From contig NC_007645.1 in assembly GCF_000012985.1 (NCBI RefSeq), positions 4,424,581-4,488,580 on the forward strand: DNA of 64,000 nt, in the 5' to 3' direction. The translations under genes and the position numbers were made by a program. Shown piece by piece: positions 42,812-52,117 of the stretch (the stretch's first letter is position 1; each line of letters begins with the position of its first letter). The DNA comes from Hahella chejuensis KCTC 2396. GTDB taxonomy: Bacteria > Pseudomonadota > Gammaproteobacteria > Pseudomonadales > Oleiphilaceae. The notes under the pieces were generated by a model. It did no database searches. It saw only the letters and a program-made list of their open reading frames with translations, and had not been told where the DNA came from.

Positions 42812-43078
42812 TATACCCCCGAGAGAAACTGCGGTCAGTTGCGATCAAAAAACGAACACAACCAAGTTAATCCTCAATATATAAACGGATTCGGGGCGGA
42901 CTACTATATAGTTTTTGTAAGAATGAGAAGGAAGACCGCCTCTAATTACAACAGATCGCCGCACCTCAGGCATGTCATACAGAGTCTAAAATCGACTCAA
43001 GCTTAAAGAGGTGCGACAACCTATTGAATTTATAGGCAGTTTAATGGAAAAGAACGATTGACGCGCCGGCCATTTGGC

Positions 43079-44527
43079 TTAGTTGTGAGTTAATTGGGAC
43101 TCAGTTGGCGCCGTTACAAAAGTACTGTTTTCTTTCTGTAATTCGCCTTTTAGAGCCCGGTTCACCCGCCAGTTGAACAGCGTTGTCAGGCATATTGCAG
43201 TGAATCCAAGACCGACGCCCAATCCCATCCAGACGCCGACAATTCCCCACTGTCCTTTCAGCAGCCACGCAACAGGGAAGCCAACCAGCCAATATCCAAC
43301 CACTGTAATCAGGGTCGGCGTCGCTCCCATGCGCAACGCCCTCAGGGCGGTCATCATGATGACCTGAGCGCCATCCACTACCTGGAAAATCGCGGCGACA
43401 GCAAGCAGACTGACGCCAAGCGTCAACACATCCTGATCTAACGCCCCTTCTCCACCCAGGGTGAAGAGACCGACAATCTGCTCAGGAAGCAGTAGAAATA
43501 CCAGTGCGGACACCAGACAAAACAATCCACCCAGCGAAAGGCCAGTCCAGGCGTAGCTCTTCAATTCTCCCATGCGGCCTTCGCCGTAGCATTGCCCTAC
43601 CCGGATCGAAGCGCCTTGAGCGAATCCAATATAGATATTGAAAGACATGGACGCCGCTTGTAGAGCAATCTGGTGCGCCGCCAGCGCTACCGCCCCCATC
43701 GCGCCCGCCAGTAATGTCGCAGCGGTAAACAATCCCGCCTCCATGGTCCAGGCCAGCATGATCGGCAGCCCCAGGGAATAGAACGGCTTGAAGTCCACCA
43801 AACGGGATCTGATTTTCGTCAGCCCGCTCAGTACCTCGCGGACTTCCGCATAGCGGTTCAAGTCCAATACAAGCATGACGCACATGAATACGCTCACCAG
43901 AGCCGTGCCGATCGCAACGCCGGCGATGCCTAATTCGGGGAAAAAGCGCCAGCCGGTCATCAGCGCATAACTCAGCGGCACGTTCAGCGCCACCGCCGCA
44001 AAGCTGATTCGCATGATGGAGGTGGTGCGCGACATTCCCGCGGCCAGACCACGCAACACCATAAATGCAAACGCCGGCAAACTGATCCAGGCGGCCTGCC
44101 CCAGGTATTGCGAGGCGTAAGCTACGGCTTGCGGCTCCTGCCCCATACCGAGCAATAGCGCTGGCGTCACTTTCATCGCCAACGCCACCATCGCGGCGAC
44201 AATCACCACTAGAATCAATCCCGCTTTGACAATACGAATAATATCCTTCTGCGCGCCGCGCCCGGTATGAAACGCAACCTCGTTGGCGACCGCTGCGAGC
44301 AAACCGCTGATCACCACCAATATGAAATTGAATATAGCCGACCCCAACCCGGCGCCCGCCAATTCCTCCACGCCCAAAATCCCAAACATAATGGAGTCGC
44401 AGAAAATCATGGCTGACTGCGCAACCTGCGCCGCGGATAACGGAAGGGATAATTTTAGAACTTCTCTTAACCTGCTCATTGTTCCTTGCTCACTCTTCGG
44501 CAACGTCTCACGACGAGCCTTCGCCAT
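43079..44527 (-). CDS. MATE-family multidrug efflux transporter
   Basis: A 482-residue membrane protein with the two-fold six-helix layout of MATE antiporters: LSLPLSAAQVAQSAMIFCDSIMFGILG at the start, a LAAVANEVAFHTGRGAQKDI loop, then FYSLGLPIMLAWTMEAGLF and QIALQAASMSFNIYIGFAQGASIRVGQCYGEGR in the second half. It exports cationic compounds in exchange for Na+ or H+. The ATG at 44479 (MSRLREVLK) has AAGGA just upstream and may be the true start; the longer form begins at 44527 without a site. It is divergent from a LysR-family gene that may control it. Confidence 0.88.
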   Translation of the reverse strand: MAKARRETLPKSEQGTMSRLREVLKLSLPLSAAQVAQSAMIFCDSIMFGILGVEELAGAGLGSAIFNFILVVISGLLAAVANEVAFHTGRGAQKDIIRIVKAGLILVVIVAAMVALAMKVTPALLLGMGQEPQAVAYASQYLGQAAWISLPAFAFMVLRGLAAGMSRTTSIMRISFAAVALNVPLSYALMTGWRFFPELGIAGVAIGTALVSVFMCVMLVLDLNRYAEVREVLSGLTKIRSRLVDFKPFYSLGLPIMLAWTMEAGLFTAATLLAGAMGAVALAAHQIALQAASMSFNIYIGFAQGASIRVGQCYGEGRMGELKSYAWTGLSLGGLFCLVSALVFLLLPEQIVGLFTLGGEGALDQDVLTLGVSLLAVAAIFQVVDGAQVIMMTALRALRMGATPTLITVVGYWLVGFPVAWLLKGQWGIVGVWMGLGVGLGFTAICLTTLFNWRVNRALKGELQKENSTFVTAPTESQLTHN

Positions 44528-44718
44528 ACATCTGTTAGTTTCACTTATTAAATTAAAGCTGTCGTCCGGAAACTGCTTCCCGCAGGTCGATGTTCATTCC
44601 AAACGAGGCCAGTTAGAGGCTGTCGATAGTGGGGGCCTTAACAAAGCTGTTGCCTAAATTAGGTTGGAGCGGCAATATTCACAAGCGAAACATTCGCCTT
44701 TATACATGAGTTTTTTTC

Positions 44719-45675
44719 ATGCCAATCCGTCCCAGAAAATTACCGCCGCTGAATGCGCTAAAAGCCTTTGAGGCCAGCGCCAGACTACTCAGCTTCTCCG
44801 TCGCTGCGCTTGAGCTGAATGTAACGCAAGGCGCAGTCAGCAAACAGATAAAATTACTTGAGGAATATTTTGAGCAACCTCTTTTTCTACGACGGGCGCG
44901 CCATATCAAATTAACGGAAGCGGGAGAAAAACTCTTTCACAGCCTGGGGGATATTTTTGATCAGTTGGTCAAAGCCTGTGACGCGGCGTCTTCCCATCAG
45001 AAAAACATTCTGCGCTTACAAGTAACGCCTTCCCTCGCCGTCCGCTGGTTGTTCCCTCGCCTGCCTCAGTTGCAACGAGAACTCAAAGATGTCCAGCTGA
45101 AAATCACGACCATGTGGCTGTCTGCGGAGAAAGAGGCGGACCTGGACCTGGATCACTACGATATCGTGCTGCATTGCGGTCGGCGCAGGGATAACGGCTC
45201 CGCCAATTTGTTGCGGGAGGAGCAGCTGGCGCCAGTATGCCATCCATCGCTACTGGAGCAGCATGGCGGTGATTGGCGACGCTTGATCCGCCATTTGCCG
45301 CTCCTGCACCCATCCGTCACGCATGAAGATTGGCGCAACTGGTTGACGAAAAACCCCGTACCTGGCGTAGATCCATCCTCGGGGCTGATATTCGACACCC
45401 TGGATATGCCGGTGACCGTCGCCATGCAAGGACACGGCGTCGCGTTGGCGGACCCGCTGTTCATTATGGACGAGCTGAAAAACGGAATTCTGACCACGCC
45501 CCGCAATCATAGCCATGACAGCGGCTGGGGCTATTATTTCGTACATCAGAAATTACGCGCCTCTGACCCCAGCATTCTTACCTTCAAGCGTTGGCTGATT
45601 GCGGGCCTGCAGGAAGATATGGAGCGGCTGGAAACCATCAGGCTGCTACCTTCCTTGACGCCTCTGGGCAAGTAG
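44719..45675 (+). CDS. LysR-family transcriptional regulator (GcvA-like)
   Basis: A 318-residue regulator. The N-terminal winged helix reads RKLPPLNALKAFEASARLLSFSVAALELNVTQGAVSKQIKLLEEYFEQPLF, the style of the GcvA/AmpR branch (split mentally at residues 6-56). The C-terminal half is the periplasmic-binding-like effector domain, with PSLAVRWLFPRLPQLQ and a VAMQGHGVALADPLF end. The divergent MATE gene starts about 190 bases away and a partial dyad (AGCGAA-ACA-TTCGC near 44684-44696) lies 25-35 bases before this ATG, a typical LysR setting. The inducer is unknown. Confidence 0.87.
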   Translation: MPIRPRKLPPLNALKAFEASARLLSFSVAALELNVTQGAVSKQIKLLEEYFEQPLFLRRARHIKLTEAGEKLFHSLGDIFDQLVKACDAASSHQKNILRLQVTPSLAVRWLFPRLPQLQRELKDVQLKITTMWLSAEKEADLDLDHYDIVLHCGRRRDNGSANLLREEQLAPVCHPSLLEQHGGDWRRLIRHLPLLHPSVTHEDWRNWLTKNPVPGVDPSSGLIFDTLDMPVTVAMQGHGVALADPLFIMDELKNGILTTPRNHSHDSGWGYYFVHQKLRASDPSILTFKRWLIAGLQEDMERLETIRLLPSLTPLGK

Positions 45676-45780
45676 ATTTAAGGCGCCGTTTTATGGCGCG
45701 CCTGAGCTGGCTCGCTCAACCCTGAGGCGTTATCCTTGGTCCATATTAATCGCTGTTGAGGCCGCCTGTAGACAGGCTTT

Positions 45781-46851
45781 ATGCGAAAAATCATCCACAT
45801 TGACGCCGACTCATTCTACGCCTCCGTAGAGATTCGGGATAATCCGTCACTGCGACACCTGCCAGTGGCGGTAGGCGGCAGCCCTGACAAGCGCGGCGTC
45901 ATCGCCACTTGCAATTACAACGCACGCGCCTTTGGCGTGCGTTCGGCCATGTCTTCAGCAAAAGCCGTTCTGCTATGCCCGGATTTGGTGTTCGTACGTC
46001 CCCGCTTCGAGGTCTATCGCAGCGTATCCAAGGACATTCACACGATTTTTCGCGACTACACCGACCTCATTGAGCCGCTGTCACTGGATGAAGCCTATCT
46101 GGACGTCTCTGAATGCAAAGCCTGCAAAGGCAGCGCCACGCTCATCGCGGAAGAAATTCGCGCCCGCGTGAGACAAGACTTGCGGTTGACGGTATCGGCG
46201 GGCGTCGCACCAAACAAGTTTCTGGCCAAAATAGCCAGTGACTGGAATAAGCCCGACGGCATCTTCGTCATTCGACCGCAAGACGTAAAAGACTTTATCC
46301 CCCAACTTCCTGTTCGCAAAATCAACGGCGTGGGTAAAGTGACTGCAGCAAAAATGGAGGCTTTGGGCATCACCACCTGCGGCGACTTGCAACGTCTGTC
46401 CAAAGATGATCTGGAGCGCCATTTCGGCAGTTACGGCGAGCGTCTCTACAACCTGTCACGCGGCGTGGACAACCGTCCCGTACAGACAGAGTGGGTGCGT
46501 AAATCCCTGTCAGTCGAACACACCTACGACCACGATCTGCAAAATCTCGACGCCATTCTCGATAGCTGCGAACCTCTTTTCGAAGAACTGCTGGAGCGTT
46601 TCAATCGCATCAGCGACGCCTATCTGGTCAGCAAGCGTTTCGTCAAAGTCAAATTCGCCGACTTCACTCAGACCACCCTTGAAGAACTCCTCCCAGGATA
46701 CAGCGGCCAGTGGCGAAGCCTGCCCGACTATTTGCGCCTCATGAGCGCCGCCTGGGCGCGCCAGAAAAAACCAGTACGTCTGCTGGGAATGGGAGTCAGA
46801 CTGAGAGATCCCAAAAACAATAACCTTGGAGAACAGCTATCGCTGTTTTGA
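45781..46851 (+). CDS. dinB: DNA polymerase IV
   Basis: A 356-residue Y-family polymerase. Metal-binding acids are at Asp8 (IHIDADSFYASVE) and Asp103-Glu104 (PLSLDEAYLDVSE), the same numbers as in E. coli DinB. The steric-gate region, the two helix-hairpin-helix elements of the thumb (INGVGKVTAAKMEALGI) and the little-finger domain follow. The last residues EQLSLF fit the beta-clamp binding motif. It carries out translesion synthesis under DNA stress. No LexA box could be confirmed in the 100 bases upstream. The gene is probably monocistronic. Confidence 0.95.
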   Translation: MRKIIHIDADSFYASVEIRDNPSLRHLPVAVGGSPDKRGVIATCNYNARAFGVRSAMSSAKAVLLCPDLVFVRPRFEVYRSVSKDIHTIFRDYTDLIEPLSLDEAYLDVSECKACKGSATLIAEEIRARVRQDLRLTVSAGVAPNKFLAKIASDWNKPDGIFVIRPQDVKDFIPQLPVRKINGVGKVTAAKMEALGITTCGDLQRLSKDDLERHFGSYGERLYNLSRGVDNRPVQTEWVRKSLSVEHTYDHDLQNLDAILDSCEPLFEELLERFNRISDAYLVSKRFVKVKFADFTQTTLEELLPGYSGQWRSLPDYLRLMSAAWARQKKPVRLLGMGVRLRDPKNNNLGEQLSLF

Positions 46852-46856
46852 GGCCT

Positions 46857-47396
46857 CTAGGGTGTATAAGAAAGCTTCTCTCCACGCCGTTCAAGCGCAG
46901 CAAGAATATCCTCTTTTGACAGTCGTACTGTGTTAGACACCAAGGATTTAGGCAGACCGACACTCGGTGCGGAAATTGATATTGTCATATAAGAAAAAGG
47001 CTGTTCGCGAATATCCACAGGCTGTTCCTCCTGACCACCTGACAAACGCCCTCTCACCATGTAATTTTTTACCAGAACCGTAGCATACTTGTACTCACTG
47101 CCCGGCTGGGTGTTTACAATGGACTTTACGTCTCCTAAATAATAGCTAACCAAGCTCGTACCACTGAGAATCTTTTCATTTTGAGCGTTATAGAGGATGA
47201 AGTCCGACCTTAAAACAGGGGCGTTTTCAAGGATCTTTTTCTGGTCAGATTCAAAAATGACAACCAAACTGTGTGGAAGGTCTATCCCGTCACTAGTAGA
47301 AATATTTACATGCCGGATTTCCTGCTGACTAATATTGACTGAACCAGCACAACCAAAAAATGAAAAACATAAAATAAGCAATACTATTTGCTTCAC
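46857..47396 (-). CDS. Lipoprotein, probable periplasmic immunity partner of the lipase
   Basis: A 179-residue protein with a short lipoprotein signal (KQIVLLILCFSFFGC, lipobox FFGC), so a lipid-anchored periplasmic product. It starts with GTG at 47396, where TAGTG joins it to the lipase stop, a tight translational coupling. The mature part is beta-rich with no family I recognise. Lipoprotein genes placed directly after a phospholipase gene are typical of T6SS Tle/Tli pairs, in which the lipoprotein blocks the lipase in the periplasm. Low GC compared with the flanking genes suggests transfer. The immunity role is inferred from arrangement. Confidence 0.6.
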   Translation of the reverse strand: MKQIVLLILCFSFFGCAGSVNISQQEIRHVNISTSDGIDLPHSLVVIFESDQKKILENAPVLRSDFILYNAQNEKILSGTSLVSYYLGDVKSIVNTQPGSEYKYATVLVKNYMVRGRLSGGQEEQPVDIREQPFSYMTISISAPSVGLPKSLVSNTVRLSKEDILAALERRGEKLSYTP

Positions 47397-48094
47397 TATC
47401 GAACCCCTATAGCTTTCGGGTTCATTGGCGCATTTTCTAACAAGGATAACGCTTTTTTGTACATATCTCCTGCATTTGCATGTGAGACATCCATTTCATA
47501 GTTATATGCGCCATTTTCATGGCCCAACTGACTACCTATATTAGCTATGTAGCCACCTGAACGCCCATTTGTTGTTAACAAAGTTGGAAGGGAAGCAACA
47601 CTACTGACAACTTGGTTCACCAAAGGAATCTTCCCTATAGTATTATCCCAAATAGATTGACGAATGTAGACATTAACCCATTTCTCAGCTGGCGGCCTTG
47701 CTAATGGGAACATTGAAACAGGATCAAGAGTAATTAGCTCTTTTACAGGCACCCCCTTGACAAACAAATTCTGGGCAATATTCATTACAGCCTGACCACC
47801 CCAGCTATGCCCCGTTAGGCGAAGATTATTAAATTTGTATGACTTCCAATCCCTAATTATTTCCTCCAATAATTCCTTTTCACCCTCATGTCCTCGGTAA
47901 TATACTTTCCTATCACTAGCGCCATACAAATTAAACCTGTCGATAATGTCAACTTTAACCAAGTTTGTAGGACCAACAACACGGCTAAGCACATCATTTT
48001 TATCTGCCCCGCCACCCACAATATATTCACGATCAATCCAACTTCGCCTAGTATAAGACTGTATATGTTCAGGTAAAGTGGTAGAGGCAGACAT
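47396..48094 (-). CDS. Alpha/beta-hydrolase lipase, probable T6SS Tle-like effector
   Basis: A 232-residue hydrolase without signal peptide. The nucleophile elbow is GHSWGG (Ser97); Asp124 in ITLDPVS and His205 in DVSHANAG complete the likely triad. The gene layout, lack of an export signal and the following lipoprotein fit small phospholipase effectors delivered to the periplasm by T6SS. AAGGAAG precedes the ATG. No VgrG, Hcp or PAAR gene is adjacent, so delivery would rely on the T6SS genes some 20-45 kb away or others. AT-rich composition separates the pair from its neighbours. A housekeeping esterase is the alternative. Confidence 0.65.
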   Translation of the reverse strand: MSASTTLPEHIQSYTRRSWIDREYIVGGGADKNDVLSRVVGPTNLVKVDIIDRFNLYGASDRKVYYRGHEGEKELLEEIIRDWKSYKFNNLRLTGHSWGGQAVMNIAQNLFVKGVPVKELITLDPVSMFPLARPPAEKWVNVYIRQSIWDNTIGKIPLVNQVVSSVASLPTLLTTNGRSGGYIANIGSQLGHENGAYNYEMDVSHANAGDMYKKALSLLENAPMNPKAIGVR

Positions 48095-48184
48095 AATTCT
48101 TCCTTAAAATAAGCAGTTAGGTATACAGGCACTAACTGTATGTCATATCCTCTCCCCTATAAATACACCAAAGAGACTACACCT

Positions 48185-48823
48185 TCACCTTCTTTGACTA
48201 TTTCCACCTGCCTTGACCAACCAACCGCCAGCGCAAATCAGCACAAAGTAAGTCCAGGGGGTGAACAGGATTGTGTTGCCGAGCAGGCGTCTCATCAGAG
48301 GAGGCCAGTTTTGGAGAGCGTCATTTTCCATGACTTCGAACAACAACATAACGCAGGCGACGCCCAGCAACGTGATGGACGTCAGCTTGATCAGCGACTC
48401 TTGCATGGGAGGAATATGTTTCAGGTAGGGATGGAGCGCCCAGTAGACGCATCCGCAACCAATTAACGCGCCGACGGCGATCCCGGCCCACTTTAACATT
48501 ACGGAAACTTCCGTGGATGTTTCGCCCATGAACAAAGCAGTGGCCCAGCCAAGAAAAACTTTACCACTGATCTCAAGTGCGCCTTTGCCGCTTACCGTTT
48601 GAAAGCGGGCGATCCAGATGATAATCGCCAGACTCAGCAACAGGCTGGGTCCCAGGCGAAACAGGTGATAGTAAGTGAAGTCCCGTCCGATCGCGTCGTC
48701 AATCAAATAGCAGAAAAGGCCGTTTCCCAGTCCGACACTTAACGCTAACGCCAGCGGCGACAACAATAAAGATGTATGGGAGACGCCAGCCGCATATTTA
48801 TAACCCTGTAAGTGTAAGCCCAT
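48185..48823 (-). CDS. Polytopic inner-membrane protein of unknown function
   Basis: A 212-residue protein with about six hydrophobic helices, among them LLLSPLALALSVGLGNGLFCYLI, LGPSLLLSLAIIIWIARF, GIAVGALIGCGCVYWAL, LTSITLLGVACVMLLFEVM and WTYFVLICAGGWLV. No transporter or enzyme motif was recognised. GGAGGG lies 8 bases before the ATG at 48823. It sits alone between the lipase pair and the chemotaxis receptor on the same strand. Confidence 0.6.
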   Translation of the reverse strand: MGLHLQGYKYAAGVSHTSLLLSPLALALSVGLGNGLFCYLIDDAIGRDFTYYHLFRLGPSLLLSLAIIIWIARFQTVSGKGALEISGKVFLGWATALFMGETSTEVSVMLKWAGIAVGALIGCGCVYWALHPYLKHIPPMQESLIKLTSITLLGVACVMLLFEVMENDALQNWPPLMRRLLGNTILFTPWTYFVLICAGGWLVKAGGNSQRR

Positions 48824-48996
48824 GCACAGCCCTCCATGTAAGCTTAGTCCAACCTTTCTTTATTCTAATTATTAGACCGACAAACTATGACCGCCTATCA
48901 TCGACCGTTATTCCCTGTAAGCTTGCCGGACCTATACAGGATGGTATATCACGAATAGCAACAATGAGTTATTCGCCGATTGTTTCAAATTGTTTC

Positions 48997-50646
48997 TCAA
49001 GCCACTTTGAAGTTGGAAACCATTTCTTTTAACTGCGCCGCCCGGTTGCTGAGATTCTGGGATGAATCAAACAGTTTGCTCACCACCTGTTCGGTGTCGC
49101 GCACTGCATCCCGCACATGCGCCAGGTTAGCGGTCATCTCACCGGCTACGCTGCCCTGCTGCTCGGCCGCGGTAGCGATCTGCAGGCTGCGGTTGGTGAT
49201 TTCCCCCATTTCCGTCACAATGCCGTCAAACATTTCTCCCGACTCACCCACTTTCGATGAGCCGGTTTCCGCCACTTCGACGCTGGCGCTCATCAGTTCG
49301 ACGGCATCCTGCACCTGCTTCTTCAATGCTTCGATGGTGCCGTTGATTTCGCCAGTGGCGTCCCGGGAACGCATCGCCAGTTGCCGCACCTCATCCGCCA
49401 CAACGGCGAAACCGCGGCCGCTTTCTCCCGCTCTCGCCGCTTCAATGGCGGCGTTAAGCGCAAGCAGGTTGGTCTGCTCGGCGATGCTTTCAATGCTATC
49501 GGTGACAGAGGAGATGGTATCCACTTGATTGGCGATGTCCGTCACTGCTTTAGAACAATTATCAAGGTTGCGTGACAGATTATTGATGACGTTAACCGCG
49601 TCTCCCACCAATTCATTGCCGGTGGCCGCACGTTCATTAGTCGCCTGAGTCGCGGCGGAGGTGGTGCTGGCGTGTTCCGCTACCTCCCTCACTGTCGCCG
49701 CCATTTGCTCCATGGCGGAAGATAACTGTTCAAGCTGGGATGACTCATCGTCAATCGCCCGCTTCGCAGTCGCCATGCGTGAGGAAAGCTCTTTCGATTC
49801 CTCCGACAAAGACTGGCTGATCTCCATTTGCTTCCCAATCAACTCCGCCAGGGACTGCCGTGTGGATTCAATGGCGCGACTGATGTGGGACACCTCATCG
49901 CGCCCGATACAGTCCAGATGAAAGGTCAGGTTACCCCGCGCCAGATTCTCCATCGCCGCCACCACTCTTGAGAAACTGCGCTGCATCGCATTAACGACGA
50001 AATGAGACGCTGCGAACATGACGACAAGAACGCCTATGCTGACCCAGACCAAGCGGGTCAATGTCTCCTGATACAGCTCATCCGCATCATCAAGGTATAT
50101 TCCCGAAGCGATGATCCAGCCTTGTTCCGGCCACGGCTCAATGTAGGTAGTCTTATCGACCAGTTCGTCTTTTCCCGGTTTACGCCACTGGTACGTTACA
50201 AATCCGGACTTGCCGGCGCGAAACCATTGCGTCGCCACATCCCCAAAGCGCCCGCCTTCATTAAGGTCAATGTTAGGGACCGGCTCCCCCACCCATTCAG
50301 GTTTAGGGGGAAACGCAACAAACTTCTGGTCGACGGAGAAGGCGTAAACATAGCCGTCCAGGGACTCTCCCCAACGCAGACCGCCAAGCATCTCGCCAAT
50401 GTACTGATTCAATTCATCCGGGTGCTGGGCTTTGTACTGTTTCAGGTTATGCAGGGCCGCCTCCACCATATTCATTGCGCTCTCACGCAGGGCGTCACGT
50501 TGGGATTCACGGGTTAAACTGGCGTTATACCAACTGGAAGCGATGAACATGATCATGATGACCACACTGAGCCCCAGGAATTTTTGTCTCAAGGTCAGCT
50601 GGGCGAAGAAACGGTCAATAGCGGTGGCAGGATGGGCTTCCCTCAT
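48997..50646 (-). CDS. Methyl-accepting chemotaxis protein with single-Cache sensor
   Basis: A 549-residue receptor. Membrane helix 1 ([17 protein letters not shown], about 28-44) precedes a periplasmic single-Cache domain with [26 protein letters not shown] and [16 protein letters not shown]; helix 2 ([20 protein letters not shown]) leads to a HAMP domain and a long coiled-coil signalling domain whose tip holds [32 protein letters not shown]. This is the CheA/CheW-coupling hairpin. The sCache_2-type fold commonly senses small carboxylates, but the ligand cannot be read here. No che genes are adjacent. Confidence 0.93.
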   Translation of the reverse strand: MREAHPATAIDRFFAQLTLRQKFLGLSVVIMIMFIASSWYNASLTRESQRDALRESAMNMVEAALHNLKQYKAQHPDELNQYIGEMLGGLRWGESLDGYVYAFSVDQKFVAFPPKPEWVGEPVPNIDLNEGGRFGDVATQWFRAGKSGFVTYQWRKPGKDELVDKTTYIEPWPEQGWIIASGIYLDDADELYQETLTRLVWVSIGVLVVMFAASHFVVNAMQRSFSRVVAAMENLARGNLTFHLDCIGRDEVSHISRAIESTRQSLAELIGKQMEISQSLSEESKELSSRMATAKRAIDDESSQLEQLSSAMEQMAATVREVAEHASTTSAATQATNERAATGNELVGDAVNVINNLSRNLDNCSKAVTDIANQVDTISSVTDSIESIAEQTNLLALNAAIEAARAGESGRGFAVVADEVRQLAMRSRDATGEINGTIEALKKQVQDAVELMSASVEVAETGSSKVGESGEMFDGIVTEMGEITNRSLQIATAAEQQGSVAGEMTANLAHVRDAVRDTEQVVSKLFDSSQNLSNRAAQLKEMVSNFKVA

Positions 50647-50762
50647 GAAATACTCCCTTTTCGCGGATGCTTGCGTCGCAAATCAGTTCAACGGGGCTTA
50701 GACTTTAAAAGTGTAGTCAATATTCAGCCTTCCGCAGGCAGTCCGACTCAGGAAATTTTCAT

Positions 50763-51125
50763 TCAGCCAAAATCCCCTGCACGCCAACCTTGAAATCCCA
50801 TGCAGAGCCCCTCGCCATCCGGAGCCAGCTCATTTTCCTCCAGCAAAACGCCCTGATCGTCGCGAATACGCTGAATCAGCGCATATTCAGCCTGGTGTTT
50901 CCCATCAATTTCGTTAAGGAAAATCCCGTCCAGCAACTGCATCACGGCGTACAGGGTTGCATCCACCGCTTGTTCCGCCAACTCACGATCTGTGCCGCCC
51001 TCAAGCAATTTAAAATCCCTCAACGCCTCTTCTCTGACGTGTTTGAACAGATGCTCTCCAAAAGCGTGAGAAGCCGAAACTTTGCGACTGTATTGCTCTT
51101 TCGGCCAGTTTTCATAGGGTTCCAT
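50763..51125 (-). CDS. Small hypothetical protein of the SPFH operon
   Basis: A 120-residue acidic protein without signal or membrane segment, with a helical VREEALRDFKLLEGGTDRELAEQAVDATLYAVMQLLDGI middle. I do not recognise a family. It follows the NAD-kinase-like gene by 50 bases on the same strand and so is probably the third gene of the operon begun by the SPFH gene. Confidence 0.6.
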   Translation of the reverse strand: MEPYENWPKEQYSRKVSASHAFGEHLFKHVREEALRDFKLLEGGTDRELAEQAVDATLYAVMQLLDGIFLNEIDGKHQAEYALIQRIRDDQGVLLEENELAPDGEGLCMGFQGWRAGDFG

Positions 51126-51175
51126 CGATCTTTTCCTTTTGCTTATAGATAACTGTTACCGCACAAGTCATTCTC

Positions 51176-52117
51176 TCAGTGAACAATTGAACCATATCGT
51201 TGCGACAGACTGATGTTGACCACCGCGCCGCTATTGAACTCAATGGCGTCGCCGATCATACCGTCGCTGAAAATGACGCCGTTTTCCGGCGCCTGTGATT
51301 TGATGATAAGCGCCTCACCGCCGGCGATCTCTCCATACACCAGTTCCGTTTGCGTGGTATTGCTGGGGAAAGGTTCTCGTACGGAGAACATGAGCTTTTG
51401 CGCATCCCATGAAAGCGGCTGATAGATTTCCGTGCGATCGCTTTGAACGCCGCGGGCTCGCGCCACGCCCAAGGAACCGGCGATTACACTGCGCATCCAC
51501 CCGGTAGAGCCCAGCCCTGTAGAGACAATCACGCCGCTTGAGCTGTGCATTTCCGACATCTGCCGAAAGTCGATTTCATAGCGTAAGGAAGTATGGTTTT
51601 TGGGGCCAATAAAAAAGTCGTTCACCGCCACCATGGCCTGGCCATCGTTGAGACTGGCTTCCGCCATGGAGACGCGCTTGATCGGCCGTTTGGCTCTCAG
51701 CAACTCTTTCAGCACCACGTCCAGATCCGTAACCTGGAATGGCAGCAATACGCCGTCGATGCGCGCAGGGTCAGGATTGACCGCCACCACAGGTTGCCCA
51801 TGCAAATACTTCAACGTATTCGCCACCAGCCCGTCTTGTCCGAGTACGACCACCACGTCCTGAGCGCCGAAGATGAAATTACTTAGAAAGTCTCGATCAA
51901 GCGTCTGCACGCGCCCTATTCGAGATAACGCCGTCTCCGCGGCGGCCAATGAAGTCCGGTAACTCTGATCCTCATGAATGTATGCATCAAAGTCTTCGCC
52001 ACGGCTTTCAATGTAAAAGCGCGCCTGCTCTTCGGTATTATGCCGCCAGGCCAGCTCTTCCAGCCGCGTCCGGCGTTTTACCAGGATCAGCTTGGTTTCC
52101 GTAGCGCGCTCGCTCAT
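51176..52117 (-). CDS. NAD-kinase-like (ATP-NAD kinase fold) protein
   Basis: A 313-residue protein with the layout of NAD kinases: a diphosphate-loop-like VVVVLGQDGLVANTLKYL segment where NadK has GGDGT, a VAVNPDP stretch, AMVAVNDFFIG in place of ALND, and VSTGLGSTGWMRSV in place of the STPTGSTAY loop. The GGDG motif is altered to GQDG, so activity and substrate are uncertain. The N-terminal 90 residues (KLILVKRRTRLEELAWR, ESRGEDFDAYIHED) are an added region. Its ATG overlaps the SPFH stop (ATGA), which implies strict co-production. A housekeeping nadK is expected elsewhere. Confidence 0.7.
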   Translation of the reverse strand: MSERATETKLILVKRRTRLEELAWRHNTEEQARFYIESRGEDFDAYIHEDQSYRTSLAAAETALSRIGRVQTLDRDFLSNFIFGAQDVVVVLGQDGLVANTLKYLHGQPVVAVNPDPARIDGVLLPFQVTDLDVVLKELLRAKRPIKRVSMAEASLNDGQAMVAVNDFFIGPKNHTSLRYEIDFRQMSEMHSSSGVIVSTGLGSTGWMRSVIAGSLGVARARGVQSDRTEIYQPLSWDAQKLMFSVREPFPSNTTQTELVYGEIAGGEALIIKSQAPENGVIFSDGMIGDAIEFNSGAVVNISLSQRYGSIVH

